From Paraphysomonas bandaiensis (lineage: Eukaryota > Chrysophyceae), in NCBI GenBank assembly GCA_965644295.1, contig CBFFRP010000218.1, positions 186,001-250,000 on the forward strand: 64,000 nt of DNA. The letters run 5' to 3'. The translations under genes and the position numbers were made by a program. Each line of letters begins with the position of its first letter. The stretch's first letter is position 1. Of the stretch, positions 22,306 to 36,064 are shown piece by piece. The notes beneath the pieces are model-generated. The model saw only the letters and a program-made list of their open reading frames with translations, made no database searches and had not been told where the DNA came from.

Positions 22306-25300
22306 CTACTCCTGAATAATTTTGGGATAAGCCGCAGCGAGCGACGCATCAACCAAAATCATGCGAGCAGGGTCAAAATCCTTCTGGGACCCCCAACAAT
22401 AGACCAAATAGTTGTCGAAGGCATAGTTGGAACCGTTGAGATTAAAACGGGCGCTAATCTTGCGTTTGGAATTCTTGTGATACCAATGGGTGTACGTGAA
22501 TTCCATGACATACGCGGCCGTGGCATAATCCGGTAAACCAAGACTCTCGTACCACAGGTCACCGTAGAACCTGAGATCAACATAGACAGTATCTCCAACC
22601 GACACTGTTGTGATATTCTCTTTCCTCATTGAAGAAATAAAACGCTTCGCAGTAAACGAGTCGTATGCGAGGTGCCGCAAGTAAGGCCTAGACTCACAGA
22701 AATCATAATATGCCTCACACTGAATATCCGGTGTCCATGGAATGTCCAAGATATCGCCGTCCGCATACTTCACCTTGAAGACCATCGTAGATTTGGTTCG
22801 TGAATCTCCCGTATATGAAAGAATCTCCTCCACCTTAAATTGTTCATGGTCTCGCATCGCCGCTTCAATAGCCGATTCCTTATCTCCGAAAAATGGCTCA
22901 AGATCAGAGACAGAGTATTCCCGAATTCCCCCGGTAAGAAGGTTTCGAATTTGAACATCATTCTTGTATTGCCGTACCACTTCGAAAGGACCCTTCATCC
23001 TCGAGGATAATTTCGGATGTGGTTTAGCACCAGCGTCGAACATAACAAAATCGCCTGGACAATACTGGTTTTGTTTGGCAGGATCCAAACCCGCTTCAGC
23101 TCGTTTCTCAACTAGAGACTTCTGGTAATCTGCTGATATCTGGCGAACTAGAGCTAAGTAATCGTTCAGCCTTTTCAACAGCTGATGAGACGGATCATTG
23201 TCTCTCCCCTGGGCAGCCAAAAGATTCTTATAGATAGAATCCTGGGACCCAAACGTCAGTTCGAACGCAGAATACCCCGTCTCACTACTCTCGTGGGTAT
23301 TCAGAATGAACATGATAGTGGCAAGTAACAGTTCGTCCTCCAAAACAGCATCAGCCTCGATTCGCTTGTCAAAACAAATAGCACGGATGTGACGAACCAC
23401 TTCCTTAATAATACGCTCACATCCATTGACATGCCTGTTGGCAATACTAAAAACATGACGAAGTCCTGACAACTTAACCAGTTCTGCGAAAAGTTCTGAT
23501 TTGAGATCAGGACCCATATCTGATATAATCATATCCGTGAGCCCGTATGTACACCAGCACTTCCACACTGCTGTAGCTAAATTGATAGCTGTCATTCCTT
23601 TCACCGCATATAGGTACACCAATTTCGTAAACAAATTAACCATGACCACAATATGCGTGTAACCAGATTTAGAAACAGGTGTAATAGCAACCGCGTCAAT
23701 TCCCAAAGCACTCCTGGAATGAGGCGGTTTTAAATGTCTAGTGATAGGAATCAATCGCTGCTTCAGCTCTCGCCTATTCTTCTGACAGTTGATACATTCG
23801 TCCACGAAGTCTGCAACCACCTTGAAAGGCACGCCGTGTCCCGGAAATTGCTTACACAGACGCTTCCACGTCTCTTTCGCACCCCAGTGTCCTACTTGCG
23901 CGTTGTGAACCTCCTTGATAGCCTGATGATAATCTATCCTCTGCTCCTCCGTAGGTGGCGCGATCTCCTGCACTTCGTCCTCAAAATCGTCTTTTTCAAA
24001 GATGTTATGCAGTGTCACGAAGTTCACTTCATCTGAGTCGAAATCGTCACTTTCGTCCACAAATCCGGACAAATACAGCAATCTTGACAAGCAATCCGCA
24101 ACCACATTGTTCTTCCCTGGGATATGACGAATCAAAAAGTCAAAATCCTGCAAATAAATTCTCCATCGAATTATCTTCGCAACTTCTGATGCCTCCATCC
24201 ACACAAGGTTGTTGTGGTCCGTCTCGATTGTAAATTTCTTTCCTCTCAGATAAAACGAAAATTTCTTGACTGAATAGAATATACCAAAACCCTCCTTCTC
24301 AATAGTACACCACTTCAAGGCTTGCTCTGACAATTTCTTGGAACAGATAGCAATAGTTTGCTGTTGAATCGGACTAGACCCAGTTCCCTCAACAGTCTGG
24401 AAAAGAATGCCTGCCACTCCATAGTCACTGGCATCTGTCCTAAGTGTCCACTCAAGATCATAATTCGGATAAAACAAAGCACAAGACTGTTGCAAACCAC
24501 TCTTATAGTTTTCAAACTCCTGCCTATAATCGTGCTGCCATGTCGTTTCTTCCCAATTAAAACTACTCTTAGTCATATCCGTAAGATGTTTAACCAAATC
24601 TGAGTAATTCTGAACAAATGGAGCAAAGAATACTCCCAGACCCAACAAAGATCTAATCTTCTTACATCTATTTCCATTCTCTGGAAAAGGAATCTTCAAT
24701 AAAGCCTCTTTCCTATCGTCCGTGAGCTCGAAACTATTGTGCCTTACCAAATAGCCAAAAAACTTGATCTCCCTAAATCCTAACCAGGTCTTTGCAAATT
24801 TCAACACAACTCCATGTTCAATGCATCTATCCAGGAAAATCTCCAGCTTCTTATACGCATCATCAAAATCATGTGCCAATAACAGAACATTATCAAATAT
24901 ACACAGCGCCCATTCCAGATCTCCAAACAATTTGACTACCGCTTCTTGCAACACACTAATCCCTGGAGACACTCCCTCCGGAAGGAATAAAGGCTGAAAT
25001 TGGCCCCACGGTGTTTGAACTGACAATTTTTCAGATGTGTTCTCATGCAACCTGATCTGATGGAACGCATTCGTGAGGTCAATGTCCATAAATATCTTAT
25101 AGCCAATAATACGATCCAACTCATGTCTTACATTAGGAACTGTATAGTGTGGACTTGGAATGTACTTGTTGATTTGCACGTAATCCCCACAAATCCTAAT
25201 AAAAGGTTTCGTGGCTTTTGGCGCGATCACCAAACAAGAAGCCCATAGCGACCTACTAGGAACATAGATGTAACCACACAGTCTCCTGAACTCCTTCTCC

Positions 25301-26244
25301 GCATCCTCATATAATCTAGGATTTACGGGTCTTGCCTTCGGCTTAATCCTAGGAGGCAAATTCTCAGCGAACTTGATGTTCAACGGATCCACTCCTTTTA
25401 TACCTTCCCACCGCTCTGGAACAAATACCTCTACTCCCTTAGTCCTCAATAACTCCAGCACCGGTCGCGCTGCTGAGAACTCTGGAGACACGTGTTCACC
25501 AAACATATCCTCGAACTCGCTCAAAGCTTCCTCTCTAGTTTTTCCAAGAAAACTTGAGGCAAATCCGAACTGCGAAGGGTCCGGAACATCCAATTCTTCA
25601 GGTGCTACCTCCCTACTACTGTCACACCACGGCTGCAATAATTCTTCAACCGCATTCAACAACAAATCATCCTCGGTAACATCGTCCTCACGCCTTTTAA
25701 TAAAACTTACTTCTGATTCAATTCGTTCAATAGTCCTTCCTTTAAGCATAAATAGAAAATAATCCCATAGATCCTTAACGATAGCCGGAAGTCCAATAAT
25801 AATATCGTTGCTACCCATATCAGCAACAATGAAATCCCCGTCATATATCACGAACTCTCCCTTGGAGTCTTCTCTCTCAAACCTCAATTTTAATTTCACT
25901 ACAAAACTACACTTCATTCTCGACGTTTTATCGGCAAATCCTATAACTGTTTCTTTTTTTATGACTTTGTTTTCACACACATGATTTCTAAACGTCTCAA
26001 ACAAATCCTTGGAAATGAAGTTAGATGTTAGGGCTCCAGTGTCGAACAATATTCCACGCACAGATATTATATAGTTATCATCACATACAATGCTTCCCCC
26101 AGAATGAGCCAATGTCAAGTCTTTTCGTTCTCGCGTATTACAGACATTCATCAAATTTCTGAGGAAAACTCGACTAACAGTCTCAGGATCATTCAAACCG
26201 TACAATATTTCTTCGTGATCCTGCGAACCATTAGCCTCGCACAT
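22306..26244 (-). CDS. pol: Pol polyprotein of element 1 (PR-RT-RNaseH-IN)
   Basis: A 1312-codon frame encodes the enzymes for reverse transcription and integration. Landmarks in order: aspartic protease DTGA near residue 68; RT palm motif MDIDLTNAFHQI near 388; the RT active-site region reading CIFDNVLLLA near 448, with Asn where most RTs have the second Asp; RNase H TDASDYG near 605 and TDHNN; integrase zinc motif (H..H..CINCQK) near 780-825; and the integrase D, D, E residues near 848, 908 and 941. The C-terminal 200 residues hold a small FKVKYADGDI..IPWTPDI block, possibly a diverged chromodomain. The frame begins three bases after the gag TGA and in the same frame, so readthrough of that stop would give a Gag-Pol fusion. 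Confidence 0.93.
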   Translation of the reverse strand: MCEANGSQDHEEILYGLNDPETVSRVFLRNLMNVCNTRERKDLTLAHSGGSIVCDDNYIISVRGILFDTGALTSNFISKDLFETFRNHVCENKVIKKETVIGFADKTSRMKCSFVVKLKLRFEREDSKGEFVIYDGDFIVADMGSNDIIIGLPAIVKDLWDYFLFMLKGRTIERIESEVSFIKRREDDVTEDDLLLNAVEELLQPWCDSSREVAPEELDVPDPSQFGFASSFLGKTREEALSEFEDMFGEHVSPEFSAARPVLELLRTKGVEVFVPERWEGIKGVDPLNIKFAENLPPRIKPKARPVNPRLYEDAEKEFRRLCGYIYVPSRSLWASCLVIAPKATKPFIRICGDYVQINKYIPSPHYTVPNVRHELDRIIGYKIFMDIDLTNAFHQIRLHENTSEKLSVQTPWGQFQPLFLPEGVSPGISVLQEAVVKLFGDLEWALCIFDNVLLLAHDFDDAYKKLEIFLDRCIEHGVVLKFAKTWLGFREIKFFGYLVRHNSFELTDDRKEALLKIPFPENGNRCKKIRSLLGLGVFFAPFVQNYSDLVKHLTDMTKSSFNWEETTWQHDYRQEFENYKSGLQQSCALFYPNYDLEWTLRTDASDYGVAGILFQTVEGTGSSPIQQQTIAICSKKLSEQALKWCTIEKEGFGIFYSVKKFSFYLRGKKFTIETDHNNLVWMEASEVAKIIRWRIYLQDFDFLIRHIPGKNNVVADCLSRLLYLSGFVDESDDFDSDEVNFVTLHNIFEKDDFEDEVQEIAPPTEEQRIDYHQAIKEVHNAQVGHWGAKETWKRLCKQFPGHGVPFKVVADFVDECINCQKNRRELKQRLIPITRHLKPPHSRSALGIDAVAITPVSKSGYTHIVVMVNLFTKLVYLYAVKGMTAINLATAVWKCWCTYGLTDMIISDMGPDLKSELFAELVKLSGLRHVFSIANRHVNGCERIIKEVVRHIRAICFDKRIEADAVLEDELLLATIMFILNTHESSETGYSAFELTFGSQDSIYKNLLAAQGRDNDPSHQLLKRLNDYLALVRQISADYQKSLVEKRAEAGLDPAKQNQYCPGDFVMFDAGAKPHPKLSSRMKGPFEVVRQYKNDVQIRNLLTGGIREYSVSDLEPFFGDKESAIEAAMRDHEQFKVEEILSYTGDSRTKSTMVFKVKYADGDILDIPWTPDIQCEAYYDFCESRPYLRHLAYDSFTAKRFISSMRKENITTVSVGDTVYVDLRFYGDLWYESLGLPDYATAAYVMEFTYTHWYHKNSKRKISARFNLNGSNYAFDNYLVYCWGSQKDFDPARMILVDASLAAAYPKIIQE

Positions 26245-26247
26245 TTG

Positions 26248-27717
26248 TCAAGTCACTCCACCAGGCCTCGGCAAAATCTTTCGCGGCCCTTTGGAATCAT
26301 CTGCCATCATCTGAGACAGCTTCTTCATCATCCATTTCCGGGTTTCCGTTGCAACTGCTCCATTATGACCCTGGACATGCTTACATTCCTTCCCTTTGTA
26401 GCAGTTCCCATACAACGCATACGCAACGCAACCACGGGTTGGATTAACAGTCTTCTCCAGGTTCATCACCTGTTCTATAGCTTCCTTATCAGACTCTGGT
26501 TCGCCGAGCAACATCTCCTCAACCTCATTCTCGAAATCATCATCTGACATCCCGTCATCCTTGACCACAACTATCGGGTCAACCTCCTTGTCATCTAAAT
26601 CACTGTAGAAATCATCCTCAACTCGATCCGCAAACTGCACGTTGTTTAAAGATTTCGGTTTCTCCTTTGCAACGTATCCATTGTCCCGATTCCTCGAACT
26701 CCTTTGAATTTGCTTCCTACTGAAATCGGACCCTTCATAAGGCACCAATCTGATGTTCTTGGACGCCTCATAATGCTCACTCGCCTTGGAAACGTATGTA
26801 TCCAGAAACTCTTCAACATTACCATAATTAGTATCCGTCACCCTTGGAATCTCAGCCAGAACTCGTTTGTTGTAAGACTCGTCGACCAACTCCAAAAATA
26901 CTTGAGCCGATCCAAACTCTTTTCCTCCAACCGGCGGACACTTAGTACTATTGGCCTCCATCATGATAGTAAACGTACGCATAAAAATACTCTTTCGCTT
27001 CAAAATCTCTTGAAAAAACAGCTCATGTGTATTCGGCCGCACTGATTTCCAATCCAGTGGCTTAAAATACCTCAGCGCGTATCGCAAAGTCTCAATGAAC
27101 TCTACTTTGGACAACACCTTGGTCTCCTTAGCCATCAGCTCACAGAATTTCTGAGCACTCAACTTAACAAACATTTTATCCGTCAAGCTATTGTTGAACA
27201 TAAGCAGGTTCCGAACACGCCTGCTAACTATCTGGGCTGGCTCAAGCTTAATCCCATTGATCTGTTCATATTCAAACCATTGGATGATAAACTTTGTAAA
27301 ATCACTAAGCTCCATCGAATCCAGAAAAATATGCTTATGGGATGGCTTTTCAACATTGATGATGACATGCTTTGGAACCTCCATTCCCTCTGAAGACTCA
27401 GCCTCCCTCATGAATACAGATGTCCTTCGCTCTTTCTTCTTGCCTTTGTCGTCGGCAGCCCTGCCACTCTCTCTGGTATGTCCCTGCTGCTCTTCACGCT
27501 GGTCACGGATGGCCTCATCTACTTCCTTCTGAGCTTCCTCCAGCTCATTAACTAAAACTTCTTCATTAATAGACATTCTGGACTCCAGATTATCTACCCT
27601 ACTGGCAGTTGCTACACACAACTTAGTGACGTTCTCCAAATTGAGAGCAATTCCCCGTAACATTTCCTTAACTTCATCTAACTCAGATGAACCAACAGGA
27701 CCCTCCGAATCAGACAT
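26248..27717 (-). CDS. gag: Gag protein of element 1
   Basis: The structural protein of the virus-like particle, 489 residues. The N-terminal ~95 residues are acidic with heptad character. The middle is a Ty3-type Gag/capsid-like helical region. Near residues 430-455 there is a single zinc finger of C-x8-C-x5-C-x?-H type (CVAYALYGNCYKGKECKHVQGH). This looks like a CCCH finger rather than the usual CCHC knuckle. The frame ends in TGA at 26250-26248, followed by CAA ATG, with pol continuing in the same frame. Confidence 0.85.
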   Translation of the reverse strand: MSDSEGPVGSSELDEVKEMLRGIALNLENVTKLCVATASRVDNLESRMSINEEVLVNELEEAQKEVDEAIRDQREEQQGHTRESGRAADDKGKKKERRTSVFMREAESSEGMEVPKHVIINVEKPSHKHIFLDSMELSDFTKFIIQWFEYEQINGIKLEPAQIVSRRVRNLLMFNNSLTDKMFVKLSAQKFCELMAKETKVLSKVEFIETLRYALRYFKPLDWKSVRPNTHELFFQEILKRKSIFMRTFTIMMEANSTKCPPVGGKEFGSAQVFLELVDESYNKRVLAEIPRVTDTNYGNVEEFLDTYVSKASEHYEASKNIRLVPYEGSDFSRKQIQRSSRNRDNGYVAKEKPKSLNNVQFADRVEDDFYSDLDDKEVDPIVVVKDDGMSDDDFENEVEEMLLGEPESDKEAIEQVMNLEKTVNPTRGCVAYALYGNCYKGKECKHVQGHNGAVATETRKWMMKKLSQMMADDSKGPRKILPRPGGVT

Positions 27718-27774
27718 TTCGATATATATCTATAATCTACAATAATGATATCTTCACTTACGTGTTTTACCGTT

Positions 27775-27786
27775 AGTAAATTTACT
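27775..27786 (-). promoter_or_regulatory. Palindrome at the primer-binding position of element 1
   Basis: The sequence AGTAAATTTACT is a perfect 12-bp palindrome that abuts the 5' LTR exactly. A tRNA-primed Ty3 element would begin TGG here, complementary to the CCA end of a tRNA. That is absent. Confidence 0.8.
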
Positions 27787-28995
27787 ATGAACAACTCAGG
27801 TCTTGCAACCTAAGATCACTGAAAAGATATGAAATGGTTGTTTATCGAAACAACAAAACAGAATGCTATAATAATAACTCTTTAAGAAACCAACAGCCAG
27901 AAACACAAGCTCCCCTGTATCCTGCAATCTAAAGCTCCCAATAGACAGATCAGTCAACCAACTATGTTAATTTCATAGAGAATTATTATTAAAAAACTAA
28001 GTTACAAGCAAAACGAAAGACAGACCCCTAGTCTAAAGACTCCTCCTCATACACAGGACATTGAATGCAACCACAACCGTACAATATGCTCAAACATGTA
28101 CTACACTACATACGATTCATATCCTACATCGTTTATAGTCAAAAACCCCCTGAAATACGCCTAAATAGGTCTTTTCCAAAAACCTCCGATTTTTGAGTCC
28201 CAAAAAACCCAAAAATCCCCAATTTTTGAGAATTGCAGAAAATCGCCGATTTTCGAGCCACAAACACCCAAAAATGACAATCTTCGAATCCACAAAAATT
28301 GCAAGCACATTTCATGACAACTGCAATCACATTTCAACCCGTTAAACATCGCCATTCCTGCGAACCAGTGTACAACAGACCTAGCCATCTATACATAGGG
28401 AAATTTTACCATCAGCATGCCTAGAACACCTATGCATCTGTGCCCAATGGCACCCTACGAATTCCTCCCCATTCCACAGAAAATCGATGGTGTGTGATAA
28501 TGGGAAAATAATCGTATATCATAGTCCGGAACGATGAGCAAGCACATAGAGCTGTTCAAAACCATCAGAAAGCTTCTCATAATGATGAATGGACTACGAA
28601 TATCGCACATGCGGTACCAATCAATGTTTCCTAACTCAAATCGCTGTTACACCGACTGCTATATGGATATAGGTGTAAACCAACGGGTGGCAATCACGTA
28701 GGCCCACGAAATTGTGTGTATCACTGCTTCCTAACCCCAATCGCTGCCGTATGCCTCCTCCTAATCACGCTGGTATTACTCATCCCCGTCGAAAAGCTCG
28801 TAGGAAATACAGAAGTCGTGTCCATGATGGTTAGTAAGTCTTGTTTCGTTCCCTTTAGATCACTCTAATAATTCAATCTATCAACTACTTATAAAACTTG
28901 TTCATTCCTTCTCCATATACTATAACCGCCTATTATACCAATATATATCATCATATAAAACTACCAAGGGCGTTATAAAAGCCCACGGCTTTACA
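27787..28995 (-). repeat. 5' LTR of element 1
   Basis: Carries the promoter of element 1 on the minus strand. It matches 21070-22277 with one extra A in an A-run near 27991. It is followed directly by the target-site duplicate CAGGT. Confidence 0.95.
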
Positions 28996-29000
28996 CAGGT

Positions 29001-29482
29001 GTTGGAATGACTCCAAGGATCGTCTTTGAAAAGATGCACCTCAAAATATACTGTTTTGTGGTTTCTAGGTCTATATATTTCGATATTTATGTTTTAGTTG
29101 TTACAATATTGGGGTTTCTGGGCATTGATTTTGTAATACAAATACGTATTAAAATGTATTCTGTACAGTGTGGAATGAAAGGATACATACTGTATAGTGT
29201 GTGTATACCATATACGGCCTACTGCTGGTGGGTATTGTCCTACTGCTGTATGTATGCATGGTATACTCTGGGTGTATACTCTGGGTGTGTGGAATATGTG
29301 TCCATACTGCTGTGGGACCGTGTACACTGATGTGTGTTATACGTATACGTGTATAGGGATGGATGTACAGAGTATGCTGTATGGATAGGACTGTGTAGCA
29401 TAGTCGAGTTAAGTTTATATAAATCAAGTAGAGCTAATAACTATAATCCCCTCCTGTTATACGTTACGAAACTTGATTGTAA
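29001..29482. other. Intergenic region with GTATAC-rich sequence
   Basis: AT-rich, with repeated short phrases such as 'actgctg' and 'ctctgggtgt'. No gene is supported. It is probably the promoter region of the following helical-repeat gene, now displaced from its upstream DNA by the retrotransposon. Confidence 0.4.
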
Positions 29483-31099
29483 ATGATTGCAGGAGTTAGA
29501 TTACCCATACAGTATGTGAGGAAGCTTCCACGAGTCATCACCAGTGCTCAATGGATGCAATTGACACGCACTTATACAGACAGTCTTACACATCATACAC
29601 GCAGAAATAGAGACTTATCACCCATTGAATCTGCGAAATTGATGTTTGGAAAGAAAGATAGTTTTAAAGATGGAGATATCAGTGTGTTTTTCTCAAAGCA
29701 TTTGTTCAGTATGAGTTCATCGGATATCGCCTCATTCATTTATCTCTCGAGTATAGTGCAGTGGCGACTGAGTTATTATCATATTTGTACATTACTTGGT
29801 AGAATATTACATTTACGTACACAATCTGAATGTTTACATATGGGACATATTGGCATGATTATGCTCTCTCTTCGTGCAACCACTGCACACGACATAGAGG
29901 CAGTAAAAGTCTTACTATTCACATTATCTTCGGAGCTTTCTTCAAGCCATGAAAACATTACGGTGAAAAATCTTCTAGATTGTTTGCAGGGGCTACAAAA
30001 TATAAGCAGTGATCATGAAGAAGTCCGAATGTTTCTCAGAGCCCTTGTTCCAAAGATTGCCTCTTGTTCTGTTCCTCTAAGAGGTCCTTGGTTGGGTTCT
30101 GCTTTGAGAGGGATGAGAAATTTGAATAGCGACCATGAAGAGGTACAGGAACTTCTTACTGCTCTTGCAGACAACTTTGATGCTTATGGGATGCATTTGG
30201 ATCATCCAGCGCTATGTAAATCTCTGTATGGCATGCGGGCTATGTCACCGGATCAGCCGACTGTTCGCCGACTCATGCGTTTTTTCATTTCAGAACTGGA
30301 AACTTACGCTGCCGATATTCCGGAGGAGCTTAAGCCAAGCGCGGCGTCACATGTATTTAAAGCTCTATGTTGCCTTAGTCGGGCGCAAATTGATGATGAT
30401 CAGCAGCAGGAAGTTCTTAAGGCTATGTTGTCGGTTTTGACAAGGCTTGCGCATGCCTCCAATGGTACAGTTGGATGGTCAATATTTACTGATGGAATAA
30501 AAGCTCTACATGGCCTCAATTGTAATAACTTGGAATCTCGCCAGTTTATTTCCACACTTGTACCGATCGTAGAGAGAATGCAAGAAGGACCGCTGCCTGT
30601 TCATGTTGGCAACACCCTGACCACTTTTTCTAACCACTCTAGCCAATCAGAGGAGATTTGTCAACTTCTTAGTGCACTTGCATGCCAATTCAACAAATGT
30701 ACTGAGGGCCTACATGGTAAAAACACATGTAATGCTATTCATGGTCTGCAGAACATGTCCTCCGATGCGACTGCTGTGCGAGATATGATATCCGTGCTAA
30801 CTCGGTTGATAGAAGTGGGATCCCACCGCAGGACCCGTGGTATTGATGGGAAAGGAGTGCAATTCATACTTACAGGAGTTCGTGGCTTCGACTGCGAAGT
30901 TCCAGAGGTGCAAGATCTCTTAAAGGTGCTTAGTGTGACTATCGGTACATGTACGGAGACTATCGACCCGGTAGACCTCCACAACACACTACGTGATATG
31001 CATCCTAGCTTTCTGGGTAGTCGTAATCAATATGTTGCAGAATTCATTCGAACTCTATACAGCATTTGTCATAGTCAAGCTCACGGTATAGTGCGTTAG
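29483..31099 (+). CDS. Helical tandem-repeat protein of unknown function
   Basis: A single-exon 538-residue protein. From about residue 120 to 500 it is built of degenerate units of 36-42 residues. Each unit contains a phrase like L..LQNISSDHEEVRMFLRAL followed by a second helix; examples are GMRNLNSDHEEVQELLTAL, GMRAMSPDQPTVRRLM and GLQNMSSDATAVRDMISVL. This is the pattern of an alpha-solenoid. OPR/FAST-type organellar RNA-binding repeats are one possible relative, but I cannot confirm that. The N terminus is basic with few acidic residues (RLPIQYVRKLPRVI), compatible with a mitochondrial targeting peptide. No enzymatic motif is seen. Confidence 0.75.
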   Translation: MIAGVRLPIQYVRKLPRVITSAQWMQLTRTYTDSLTHHTRRNRDLSPIESAKLMFGKKDSFKDGDISVFFSKHLFSMSSSDIASFIYLSSIVQWRLSYYHICTLLGRILHLRTQSECLHMGHIGMIMLSLRATTAHDIEAVKVLLFTLSSELSSSHENITVKNLLDCLQGLQNISSDHEEVRMFLRALVPKIASCSVPLRGPWLGSALRGMRNLNSDHEEVQELLTALADNFDAYGMHLDHPALCKSLYGMRAMSPDQPTVRRLMRFFISELETYAADIPEELKPSAASHVFKALCCLSRAQIDDDQQQEVLKAMLSVLTRLAHASNGTVGWSIFTDGIKALHGLNCNNLESRQFISTLVPIVERMQEGPLPVHVGNTLTTFSNHSSQSEEICQLLSALACQFNKCTEGLHGKNTCNAIHGLQNMSSDATAVRDMISVLTRLIEVGSHRRTRGIDGKGVQFILTGVRGFDCEVPEVQDLLKVLSVTIGTCTETIDPVDLHNTLRDMHPSFLGSRNQYVAEFIRTLYSICHSQAHGIVR

Positions 31100-35391
<4,292 letters not shown>

Positions 35392-36064
35392 TTGTTTCAA
35401 TCGTGATATTTTTGCGTGCATAGTGCGCTCATTATGATGACCTCTGTGTAGAGTTTCTATATGTGCACAACGTGTATTGAGTTAATCAAGATGGTGCGAG
35501 TATTGCGCACGTCCGATAGCTTAGCGAAGTCTGCATTTAGATTAGCAATATTGTGGGGTAGCTGTTGTTGTTAGGAGATAGAAAGAGTAAACGCTAAGAG
35601 CATAATAATCGCCAAATGTGTATGATGTATGAGTATTGGACTGTTGAGTGCAAGGTGCAAGTGAACTGTATAGATAAAGGGCGTATTTCTTGGAAATGCG
35701 TAGTTCAAGGTTTATGTGTAGAGAAAAAAGTCAACTTCAATGCAACGTCCAATTCCAATATAAAATTACAGCTTAAAATTGCTTACTAACAGCACAACCC
35801 AACAATATGTAGCTTGGACTGCGATTTAGAGACCTGCGTAACAAAGATTAATTGAATTGCTATTAAAGAATTGCTCGCAGGAAGGCATTGGCGTTGTGAT
35901 GTAGTTGTATTCGCTGCTGTGGGAAGTAATTCAAATACTCCAAAAGTGTTATTCATGCTCTGCTTTAATGGGCAACACTCTTTTATATGTTATTACAAAA
36001 TGTTGATTATCTCTAGGAATGAATATCTATTATAGTGATTGTTGACATCGTCTCTCTATATATT
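35392..36064. other. Intergenic region between convergent genes
   Basis: 3' flanks of Sec23 (+) and the nucleolin-like gene (-). No coding region or repeat is supported. Confidence 0.45.

Larger units (their letters stand above)
21065..29000 (-). mobile_element. Complete Ty3/gypsy LTR retrotransposon, element 1
   Basis: The element is 7.9 kb, transcribed on the minus strand, and flanked by a 5-bp target-site duplication CAGGT (21065-21069 and 28996-29000). LTRs of about 1.2 kb lie at 21070-22277 and 27787-28995. They look identical except for a one-base difference in an A-run, so the insertion is very recent. The order Gag, protease, RT, RNase H, integrase defines the Ty3/gypsy superfamily. 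A purine-rich polypurine tract lies next to the 3' LTR (22278-22297). The site after the 5' LTR is a palindrome rather than a TGG-type primer-binding site. Both reading frames are intact, so the copy may be active. Confidence 0.95.

Noticed and set aside
26242-26250. TGA used as a sense codon
   Set aside because: TGA ends the kinesin and Smr proteins at conserved positions, and TAA and TAG also end genes, so the code is standard. Readthrough or reinitiation is more likely.
29007-29427. Tyr/Cys-rich frames on both strands downstream of the retrotransposon
   Set aside because: They follow TATAC/GTATA simple-sequence content, overlap each other on both strands and have no coding signature.
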